This document shows, piece after piece, positions 1-5,186 of a DNA stretch of 5,627 bases. Below the pieces are notes generated by a model. That model was not told the origin of the DNA and made no database searches. It worked only from the letters and a program-made list of their open reading frames with translations. The DNA is from Bacteriovoracaceae bacterium (lineage in GTDB: Bacteria; Bdellovibrionota; Bacteriovoracia; Bacteriovoracales; Bacteriovoracaceae), in contig CANETG010000186.1 in assembly GCA_947440875.1 (NCBI GenBank), forward strand, positions 1 through 5,627. Direction: 5' to 3'. The first letter of the stretch is position 1; each line of letters begins with the position of its first letter. Position numbers and translations under genes: made by a program.

Positions 1-1
1 C

Positions 2-595
2 AAAAGATTAGACGGATACGACGGTCAGATTGATAAAACGCTCTGGGTTCACGGTGAGATTCAATTCTCCGGTGACTTCGCCGTTGAGTACGTTTTAGGT
101 GAAGACCAAAATCGTAACAAAATTGGCTCCCAAGTCAGTTATCAGCTGGGAGATAATCTTCTCTTCTTTCAGGGACTCTACCAGACAGCACTTCTCACAA
201 ATAAAAATTCTACCAATAATCTGATGGACATTCTCCTGGGCTACGATCGCCAGCTCACGACGAAATGGCATGTCCGAATGGAATCTGGGTATCAAAAACA
301 AAATCGGTCCCTCGGAGCAGCCACCACCACGGAGAGATTTCTCCCAACAGAATACTTTGTGGCACTCGCGAATCAGTACGAACTCCATCCCTTGGTCAAA
401 GTCAGCGCCACATTCATCAATGATATCAAATCCGGTTTCACGTACGGCCTAGCAAAACTGACGCTCAACATTTCCGAAAACGGTGAAGCTGAACTTTTTG
501 GCTACTCACCGGTTGCTCGAGGTAACGAAGCAGACAACGCCACTCAGAAGCTTGTCACGCAGGACCTTGGTCTTGCCGCCAGGTATTTCTTCTGA
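2..595 (+). CDS. Outer-membrane beta-barrel protein, C-terminal part (5' end outside window)
   Basis: An open frame enters from the left edge in phase 2 and runs 197 residues to TGA at 593-595; the true start lies upstream, and an internal ATG at 224 is not a credible start because the same frame stays open to the edge. I do not recognise the family. The visible sequence shows repeated stretches of about 9-11 residues alternating polar and hydrophobic or aromatic side chains, such as TLWVHGEIQF, FAVEYVLGE, WHVRMESGYQ and EYFVALANQYEL, separated by short Asn/Gly/Thr-rich turns. The protein ends in ARYFF, and a C-terminal Phe after an amphipathic strand is the usual BAM-recognition signature of outer-membrane barrels. 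The role is therefore inferred to be a porin-like or structural outer-membrane protein; a substrate cannot be named. It is separated by 237 bases from rplU and is probably an unrelated transcription unit. I see no convincing intrinsic terminator after it. Confidence 0.7.
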   Translation, partial: KRLDGYDGQIDKTLWVHGEIQFSGDFAVEYVLGEDQNRNKIGSQVSYQLGDNLLFFQGLYQTALLTNKNSTNNLMDILLGYDRQLTTKWHVRMESGYQKQNRSLGAATTTERFLPTEYFVALANQYELHPLVKVSATFINDIKSGFTYGLAKLTLNISENGEAELFGYSPVARGNEADNATQKLVTQDLGLAARYFF

Positions 596-712
596 TTCCG
601 GAGCTTTTGGTTATCGTTTTCATCCTCACACTCCTCATTTTGGAGAAGTCAGCGGATAAGAGTCTATTTCACACCAATTTTCAGGCACCCTGACAGCACG
701 CATTAAGACAGC

Positions 713-756
713 ATGACCATTGACTTCTTCGGCCAATTCCCTTAAATATGACCATT
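713..756 (+). repeat. Direct repeat pair ATGACCATT flanking the rplU promoter
   Basis: ATGACCATT occurs at 713-721 and again at 748-756, identical copies 35 bases apart. The first copy runs into the proposed -35 box and the second lies over the expected transcription start. This placement would suit a pair of protein-binding sites. A 9-base repeat in a region this small is not very improbable by chance, so an operator role is only an inference. Confidence 0.35.
720..747 (+). promoter_or_regulatory. Putative sigma70-type promoter for rplU-rpmA
   Basis: TTGACT at 720-725 matches the -35 consensus at five of six positions. It is followed after 16 bases by TTAAAT at 742-747, which matches four of six positions of the -10 consensus. 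Initiation would be near 754, giving a leader of roughly 80 bases before rplU. It is the best promoter candidate in the 596-832 intergenic region and is correctly placed for the ribosomal protein operon. The weak -10 keeps confidence moderate. Confidence 0.5.
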
Positions 757-783
757 CATAAAACAACTCACCTAGGGTTTAAA

Positions 784-832
784 GAGGACTAAAAAGTCCC
801 TCCGTCAGGTGGTTATCCCGTAAGGAGTCCTC
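784..832 (+). promoter_or_regulatory. rplU leader with competing hairpins around the ribosome binding site
   Basis: GGACT at 786-790 pairs perfectly with AGTCC at 795-799 across an AAAA loop, and the stem can extend by GA/TC (784-785 with 801-802) if C800 bulges. The same 5' arm, GAGGACT at 784-790, is also perfectly complementary over seven bases to AGTCCTC at 826-832, which abuts the rplU start and overlaps the end of the Shine-Dalgarno sequence AAGGAG (822-827). A third possibility is CTCC at 800-803 pairing with GGAG at 824-827. These pairings exclude one another, so the leader could switch between open and closed ribosome binding sites. L21 leaders that control rplU are known in other bacteria; whether this is a counterpart is inferred from base pairing alone. 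Confidence 0.4.
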
Positions 833-1195
833 ATGTACACAGTAGTGGAAATCAAAGGTCATCAGTACAAACTGAGCGCTGGCGACAAAATCGACGTTGA
901 AAGAATTGAAGCAGAAGAAGGATCGACAGTAACTTTCGATCAAGTTCTTCTCGTCGGCGGCGGAGCTAAAACTCTTGTTGGTGCTCCCGTTCTTGGCGGA
1001 GCTAAAGTCACGGCGAAAGTTGTCAAACAAGGCCGCACTCGTAAGATTCTCGTTTTGAAGCGTAAACCAGGTGGATCACGTCGTAAGAATGGTCATCGCC
1101 AGTGTTACACAGGGCTTGTGATCACTGAGATCAACGATGGTCAGGGCGGAGTGATGAAAGCGGAAGTCAAAGCGAAGACTGAAGCGAAAAAGTAA
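833..1195 (+). CDS. rplU: 50S ribosomal protein L21
   Basis: This 120-residue protein is ribosomal protein L21, which binds 23S rRNA in the large subunit and contacts L20. The N-terminus MYTVVEIKGHQYKL matches the family opening (MYAV...GGKQ...). The VGAPVLGGAKVTAKVV segment (residues 49-64) and the C-terminal signature GHRQCYTGLVITEI (87-100) are diagnostic. The start is set by AAGGAG at 822-827, five bases from ATG. Two oddities stand out: the usually basic loop before GHRQ reads KRKPGGSRRKN, with Pro-Gly-Gly-Ser where most homologues have His/Asn-Tyr; and a Lys/Ala-rich tail of about 20 residues extends past the usual end near residue 100. It is the first gene of a two-gene ribosomal protein unit, with rpmA 33 bases downstream and no prp gene between. 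Confidence 0.97.
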   Translation: MYTVVEIKGHQYKLSAGDKIDVERIEAEEGSTVTFDQVLLVGGGAKTLVGAPVLGGAKVTAKVVKQGRTRKILVLKRKPGGSRRKNGHRQCYTGLVITEINDGQGGVMKAEVKAKTEAKK

Positions 1196-1228
1196 TTAAT
1201 AAAGATTTAAGTTTAGGAGATACAGTTT

Positions 1229-1483
1229 ATGGCACATAAGAAATCCGGTGGTAGTACATCTAACAATCGTGACTCGAACCCAAAAATGCGTGGTGTGAAG
1301 AAGTTCGGTGGAGAAGTCGTTTCAACAGGAATGATCATTGTTCGTCAGAAAGGAACTAAGTTTCACCCTGGTGTGAACGTGAAAATGGGTCGTGACTTCA
1401 CGATCTACGCCATGGTTCCAGGAACTGTGAAGTTCTCTTTCTACAACAGAGACACGAAAATTATCTCTGTTATTCCAGCTTAA
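1229..1483 (+). CDS. rpmA: 50S ribosomal protein L27
   Basis: This 84-residue protein is L27, whose N-terminal tail reaches the peptidyl transferase centre and helps place tRNA substrates. Nearly the whole family signature is visible: MAHKKSGGST at the start, RDSNPKMRGVKKFGGE (residues 14-29), then IIVRQKGTKFHPGVNVKMGRDFTIYA (36-61). The protein begins directly at MAHKK, so it lacks the short N-terminal extension cleaved by Prp in Firmicutes. The length is normal for the family. AGGAG at 1215-1219 lies nine bases before ATG. Pro-47 in the KFHPG stretch and the C-terminal part (FSFYNRDTKIISVIPA) are ordinary variants. Co-transcription with rplU is expected because there is no promoter or terminator in the 33-base gap; the unit ends at the hairpin starting 30 bases after the stop codon. 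Confidence 0.98.
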   Translation: MAHKKSGGSTSNNRDSNPKMRGVKKFGGEVVSTGMIIVRQKGTKFHPGVNVKMGRDFTIYAMVPGTVKFSFYNRDTKIISVIPA

Positions 1484-1512
1484 TTGATCTTTACAGATCT
1501 TTGCGATAGAGA

Positions 1513-1543
1513 GGGGAGCTAGCAATAGCTCCCCTTTGTTTTT
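1513..1543 (+). terminator. Rho-independent terminator after rpmA
   Basis: GGGGAGCTA (1513-1521) and TAGCTCCCC (1526-1534) form a perfect 9-bp GC-rich stem closed by the GNRA tetraloop GCAA. It is followed immediately by the T-tract TTTGTTTTT (1535-1543). The placement is right for ending the rplU-rpmA transcript. Only 31 bases separate it from the obgE start, so little room remains for a separate obgE promoter. Confidence 0.93.
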
Positions 1544-1574
1544 AATACGGCCGAGAGGCTAGGACCCGTGTTTT

Positions 1575-2606
1575 ATGAAGTTTATTGATGAAGTTGAAAT
1601 TGAAGTAATAAGTGGCGACGGCGGAAAAGGTTTCGTTGGTTACCGCCGCGAAAAATATGTGCCTTTAGGTGGCCCTGATGGCGGAACCGGCGGTAAGGGT
1701 GGTGACATCGTTTTCGTTGGTGATGAAGGAATGAATACCCTCATGCACTTCCGGGGTCTGAAAACTTTTCGTGCCGAAGAAGGTGTCAACGGTTCTGGGT
1801 CCAACATGACTGGTGCCCAAGGCAACGATCTTCTTTTAAAAGTTCCTGTCGGAACACTGATCACTGACAGAATTACGGGCAATCTCCTTTGCGATATTAC
1901 GGAGCATGGCCAGCGCTACATCGCTTCTGAAGGTGGCCGTGGCGGATTAGGGAATTCTGCTTTCAAAACTTCCGTCAAACAAACTCCCAACTTCGCTCAA
2001 AATGGAGAAGTGGGAACAGCAGTTCAAATTCATCTCGAGATTAAACTCCTCGCGGACATTGCGCTCATTGGTCTTCCGAATGCGGGAAAATCAACTCTCA
2101 TCAGTGCGATCTCCGCGGCTCGTCCAAAAATTGCAGACTACCCTTTCACAACGATCGAACCAAATCTCGGTGTTGTTCAGCTGGGCGAGAAAACAATTGT
2201 GGTGACTGATATCCCAGGTCTTATTGAAGGAGCTGCGGAAGGAAAAGGTCTTGGAATAAAGTTCTTGAAACATATCGAGCGCACGGCTGCTTTAGTTCAT
2301 CTCATCGACTGCTCGATGTTTCTCGAAGAATTCGAAGCCATCGAGGCCTATGCAACGATCAGAACGGAGCTTGAAAAATACAGCTCAGATATGCTCAATA
2401 AAAAAGAAATCGTCTGTCTCACGAAGATCGACGCCATGACGGAAGAAGAGATCGAGAAATTTAGATCGCACATGGAAGAACAGCTTGATCGGCGGGTCCT
2501 CCCGATCTCGGGCGTTTCCGGGCGCAACATTGATGTCCTAAAACAACTCATGCTAAAAACTAAAGAAGTGATCGAAGAAGAAAGGAAGGCCGCAAATGGC
2601 AAGTAA
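1575..2606 (+). CDS. obgE: Obg-family GTPase, 50S ribosome assembly factor
   Basis: This 343-residue protein is Obg/CgtA, a GTPase that binds the large subunit during late assembly and links it to growth state. Residues 1-158 are the glycine-rich Obg fold (SGDGGKGF, YRREKYVPLGGPDGGTGGKGGD, GGRGGLGN). Residues 159-335 are the G domain: Walker A GLPNAGKST (166-174), switch I YPFTTIEPNLGVV (189-201), G3 DIPGLIEGA (212-220), G4 TKID (283-286) and G5 SGVSG (312-316). There is no C-terminal OCT domain, as in many shorter Obg proteins. The G4 motif has Thr where Obg proteins usually have Asn (NKxD), although TKxD is functional in other GTPase families. The start is supported by AGGA at 1561-1564, ten bases upstream, and by MKFIDEVEIEV matching the family N-terminus. 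The 3' end overlaps rsfS by 11 bases. Confidence 0.97.
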   Translation: MKFIDEVEIEVISGDGGKGFVGYRREKYVPLGGPDGGTGGKGGDIVFVGDEGMNTLMHFRGLKTFRAEEGVNGSGSNMTGAQGNDLLLKVPVGTLITDRITGNLLCDITEHGQRYIASEGGRGGLGNSAFKTSVKQTPNFAQNGEVGTAVQIHLEIKLLADIALIGLPNAGKSTLISAISAARPKIADYPFTTIEPNLGVVQLGEKTIVVTDIPGLIEGAAEGKGLGIKFLKHIERTAALVHLIDCSMFLEEFEAIEAYATIRTELEKYSSDMLNKKEIVCLTKIDAMTEEEIEKFRSHMEEQLDRRVLPISGVSGRNIDVLKQLMLKTKEVIEEERKAANGK

Positions 2607-3063
2607 TGAATACGTTCAGAGTGAAGTCAGTAAGGTCATCGGGAATAAAGAATTCCCCTTTCCTCTGAACCACGCCATGGCGAGTGCTTGGATTCTGGCA
2701 AACTTTAAAGGCGAAGAACTAAAAATTTTTGACATGAAACAATCCACATCACTGTGTGATTTTGCCATAGTTGCTTCAGCTCAAAACGCGACTCAGGCGC
2801 GAGCGATGGTGGATGAAATTTCTCACCAGCTAAAAGAAAACGGTGCCTCCATTCTTTCTTACGAAGGGTACGAATCCGCTGATTGGATTCTCCTCGATAC
2901 CGGTGACATCATGATTCACGTATTCCACGGGCCCGCTCGTGACGTTTATGATCTTGATCTCGTTTACGCAAAAAATCCTCAGGTGAAAATTCCGGAAGAT
3001 TTCTACTTCGGCAAAGGGGCAGAAGTTCCTCGCGAGAAAACTGATCTCAAAGGCTACTTCTAA
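2596..3063 (+). CDS. rsfS: Ribosomal silencing factor RsfS (Iojap/RsfA family)
   Basis: This 155-residue protein belongs to the RsfS/Iojap family, which binds L14 on the 50S subunit and blocks joining with 30S, lowering translation when nutrients are short. The family core spans about residues 27-127: FKGEELKIFDMKQSTSLCDFAIVASAQN (37-64), QARAMVDEI (67-75), YEGYESADWILLDTGDIMIHVFHGPARDVYDLDLVY (89-124). The conserved W-x-L-x-D-x-G-D and H-V-F pattern is intact. It is longer than typical members (about 105-130 residues), with some 25 extra residues at the N-terminus and a C-terminal tail after the core. The start ATG lies inside the end of obgE and is preceded by AGGAAGG at 2583-2589, so translation is probably coupled to obgE. 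The nadD and proA/proB genes often found between obgE and rsfS elsewhere are absent here. Confidence 0.95.
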   Translation: MASNEYVQSEVSKVIGNKEFPFPLNHAMASAWILANFKGEELKIFDMKQSTSLCDFAIVASAQNATQARAMVDEISHQLKENGASILSYEGYESADWILLDTGDIMIHVFHGPARDVYDLDLVYAKNPQVKIPEDFYFGKGAEVPREKTDLKGYF

Positions 3064-3066
3064 AAG

Positions 3067-3519
3067 ATGGCCCGCGAACTTCACCTCATTGTGGTGGGTA
3101 AGCTTAAAGATGCTCATCTCGAAGCCGTTGAAGCTGATTACCTGAAACGAATCACCAATCCCAATCTCCTGATTCATGAAGTGAAGGCTTCAGCTGAAAA
3201 TAAAGAAGCTGAGGGTGATGCCATTTTGAAGAAGGCGCGCGATTTAAATTTCACCCATCTCATCATCCTGTCGGAGTGGGGAAAAAAGCGGACATCGGTA
3301 GAATTTGCAAGTTGGACGACGGATTTGATTGAAAAACAAAACCGACCGGTATTTGTGATCGCGGGTGCTGAAGGGTTCTCAGATGACGTTCTGAGCTTGG
3401 CCAAAGAAAAAATCTCACTATCAGATCTGACGTTTCCGCATAAAATCGCACGAATCTTGCTCGTGGAGCAGCTTTACCGGGCACAGACTATCCGCTCCAA
3501 GCACCCGTATCACAACTAA
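3067..3519 (+). CDS. rlmH: 23S rRNA pseudouridine-1915 N3-methyltransferase RlmH
   Basis: This 150-residue protein is RlmH, a SPOUT-class, SAM-dependent methyltransferase that modifies pseudouridine 1915 (E. coli numbering) in helix 69 of 23S rRNA on assembled 70S ribosomes. The length matches the family (about 155). Visible motifs are LHLIVVGKLKD at the N-terminus, LSEWGKKRTSVEFA (68-81), the cofactor-knot segments VIAGAEGFSDDVL (97-109) and ISLSDLTFPHKIARILLVEQLYRA (116-139), and the terminal HPYH (146-149). Two variations are visible: the usual GGxxG of the SAM-binding loop reads AGAEG, and the protein ends in Asn directly after PYH, where a basic residue is common. The start codon lies three bases after the rsfS stop with only a distant AAAGG (3049-3053), so re-initiation after rsfS is likely. 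Confidence 0.96.
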   Translation: MARELHLIVVGKLKDAHLEAVEADYLKRITNPNLLIHEVKASAENKEAEGDAILKKARDLNFTHLIILSEWGKKRTSVEFASWTTDLIEKQNRPVFVIAGAEGFSDDVLSLAKEKISLSDLTFPHKIARILLVEQLYRAQTIRSKHPYHN

Positions 3520-3536
3520 CGCTCTGAACTTCTCAT

Positions 3537-3552
3537 GATGACCTGAGTCATC
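3537..3552. repeat. Perfect inverted repeat GATGAC-N4-GTCATC after rlmH
   Basis: GATGAC (3537-3542) and GTCATC (3547-3552) form a perfect 6-bp inverted repeat around CTGA, beginning 18 bases after the rlmH stop. No T-tract follows, so it is not a canonical terminator. It could be a 3'-end stabilising hairpin for the obgE-rsfS-rlmH transcript, or a dimeric regulator site upstream of gpmI. Confidence 0.45.
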
Positions 3553-3568
3553 TACTCAATGAGCATGC

Positions 3569-3593
3569 ATTTTATCTAGGTCTTAGATAAAAT
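3569..3593. promoter_or_regulatory. 25-bp AT-rich palindrome, candidate operator upstream of gpmI
   Basis: ATTTTATCTA (3569-3578) and TAGATAAAAT (3584-3593) are perfect 10-base inverted arms around GGTCT. The element ends 36 bases before the gpmI start. No run of T follows on either strand, which argues against an intrinsic terminator. The right arm contains TAAAAT (3588-3593), five of six matches to a -10 box, and TATATA follows at 3602-3607, so a bound dimeric regulator would sit on the likely gpmI promoter. No clear -35 box is visible, which would suit an activator-dependent or unusual promoter. The regulator cannot be named from sequence. Confidence 0.5.
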
Positions 3594-3629
3594 AGAATCA
3601 CTATATACCCTCAGCTAACGGGGAGATTT

Positions 3630-5177
3630 ATGCATTCCATTCAAGGCCTTAGTCCCCGCGTGCTTCTCTTGGTTCTCGATGGCTTCGGTTACAATCCTGA
3701 TACCACTCACAAGAACGCGATTCAAACGGCAAGCAAACCCAATATTGATGAGATTTTTTCTCACTATCCTTTCACGACCATTCAACCGGGGGGCGAAGCC
3801 GTTGGTCTTCCGAAAGGGACGGCCGGAAACTCTGAGGTGGGTCACTTAAACCTCGGAGCTGGAAGACCAGTGAGACAGGATCTGGTTCGGATTAATGAGT
3901 GTATTGCAAACAATGCACTCGGTGATCTACCGCGTTTCCAAGAGCTCATTCAAACGGCACTCAGAGGAAATAAACGGATTCATCTCATGGGTCTATTGTC
4001 CGATGGAGGAGTTCACGCTCACATCAGTCACCTGAAAGAAATTATTCGTCTTTTGCGCGAACACTCAGAGCTTCAAATTTTCCTCCACGCTTTCATGGAT
4101 GGAAGAGACACCGCTAGAGATAAGGGTGTGAAGTACGTAAAAGATATTTTGCAGCAACACGGATTTGTCTTCGCCAGCATGCAGGGAAGATCGATCGGCA
4201 TGGACCGGGATCGTCGTTGGGAAAAAATTGAGCGCTCTTATAAATGCATGATCGGTCAGGGGGAAAAAACCAATGTGAAGCCGGAAGAGTATGTTCTCTC
4301 CGAATATAAGAAAGGTTTGTACGACGAATTCATCACTCCCGTTCTCTTCTCGGAAGAAGGTGCCATAAGAAACGATGATGCTGTTTTCTTTTTTAACTAC
4401 CGGCCCGATCGCGCGAAACAAATGACACTGGCGATGAATGATAAAAAATTTCAAGAATTTCCTGTGCTCATAAAACCTGGGTACTTTCTTTGCATGACCC
4501 CCTACGTGCCAGATGAGTGCCCTCACCTGCCGGTCTTGTTTGATAAAGAAAAAATTCGAGGTGGTCTTGCGGAGTATCTCTCTAAGATTGGAAAGAATCA
4601 GTTCAAGATTGCCGAGACCGAAAAATACGCTCACGTCACATATTTCTTTAATGGCGGTGAAGAGAAATCATTTCCAGGCGAAGAACGTTGCATGGTGCAG
4701 TCCCCGAGGGAAGTCGCAACTTACGACGAGAAACCAGAAATGAGTGCCTTTGAGGTCACAGAAAAACTTACGCATGCCCTTCGCGATAAGAAATTTAGTT
4801 TTTATCTCGTGAACTACGCCAACGCAGACATGGTCGGCCACTCAGGAAACTTTGAAGCGACTGTGAAGGCGATTGAAACACTCGACGAGTGCGTCGGACG
4901 TTTGAAAAAAGTTTGTGCCGAAGAAAATATCACGATCATTCTTACGGCCGATCACGGGAATGCGGATCAAATGACCTATGAAGACGGCGGGAAACACACT
5001 TCACACTCTGAAGCAGAAGTTCCCTTTTGTATCATTCATCCGAAACTCTATGATCAGAACATCATGGTGAACCAGGATAATAAAACAATGGCGCTAAAGG
5101 ATGTGGCGCCTACGGTTTTAAAAATCCTCAATATCAACAAACCACAAGAATTTACCGGTCAATCGGTTTTCGTTTAA
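3630..5177 (+). CDS. gpmI: 2,3-bisphosphoglycerate-independent phosphoglycerate mutase
   Basis: This 515-residue protein, of normal family length (about 510), interconverts 3- and 2-phosphoglycerate in glycolysis and gluconeogenesis. It is a two-domain, two-metal, usually Mn-dependent enzyme of the alkaline phosphatase superfamily. Metal ligands and catalytic residues are all visible: D17 in LDGFG, nucleophile S68 in GNSEVGHLNLGAGR, H129 in SDGGVHAH, R159-D160 in DGRD, R187 and R193 in GRSIGMDRD, R258 and R261 in NYRPDRA, K332 in ETEKYAHVTYFFNGG, D400 and H404 in NADMVGHSG, D441-H442 in TADHGNAD, and H459 in HTSHS. The usual GRYYAMDRD reads GRSIGMDRD, and the usual two prolines after DGRDT read Ala-Arg. 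The start has GGGGAG (3620-3625) four bases upstream. The gene lies behind two palindromes and is followed after nine bases by pfkA. Confidence 0.97.
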   Translation: MHSIQGLSPRVLLLVLDGFGYNPDTTHKNAIQTASKPNIDEIFSHYPFTTIQPGGEAVGLPKGTAGNSEVGHLNLGAGRPVRQDLVRINECIANNALGDLPRFQELIQTALRGNKRIHLMGLLSDGGVHAHISHLKEIIRLLREHSELQIFLHAFMDGRDTARDKGVKYVKDILQQHGFVFASMQGRSIGMDRDRRWEKIERSYKCMIGQGEKTNVKPEEYVLSEYKKGLYDEFITPVLFSEEGAIRNDDAVFFFNYRPDRAKQMTLAMNDKKFQEFPVLIKPGYFLCMTPYVPDECPHLPVLFDKEKIRGGLAEYLSKIGKNQFKIAETEKYAHVTYFFNGGEEKSFPGEERCMVQSPREVATYDEKPEMSAFEVTEKLTHALRDKKFSFYLVNYANADMVGHSGNFEATVKAIETLDECVGRLKKVCAEENITIILTADHGNADQMTYEDGGKHTSHSEAEVPFCIIHPKLYDQNIMVNQDNKTMALKDVAPTVLKILNINKPQEFTGQSVFV

Positions 5178-5186
5178 AGGATAAAT

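Noticed and set aside
681..693. Hairpin TCAGG-CAC-CCTGA as terminator of the barrel gene
   Set aside because: The stem is only five pairs and no T-tract follows on either strand, so it is not a credible intrinsic terminator.
692..713. GACAGCA repeated at 692-698 and 707-713
   Set aside because: A 7-base repeat is easily expected by chance in a region of this size and has no clear tie to promoter elements.
748..792. Short + strand frame MTIHKTTHLGFKED in the rplU leader (and MTIDFFGQFP at 713-745)
   Set aside because: Considered as leader peptides. Neither has a Shine-Dalgarno sequence, and the ATG of each lies at or before the predicted transcription start.
779..1030. 83-codon minus-strand frame across the rplU start
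   Set aside because: It is antisense to rplU and its leader, with a low-complexity Phe/Ser-rich translation and no recognisable domain.
1486..1502. GATCTTT repeated at 1486-1492 and 1496-1502
   Set aside because: Short and located in the 3' untranslated segment before the terminator; no functional interpretation is supported.
1549..1560. Small GGCC-GAGA-GGCT hairpin upstream of obgE
   Set aside because: Only three pairs plus a G-T pair, too weak to claim as a regulatory structure.
4065..4634. 189-codon open frame on the minus strand within gpmI
   Set aside because: It lies wholly opposite a well-supported enzyme, has no family motif, and no ribosome binding site was evident; it is an antisense shadow.
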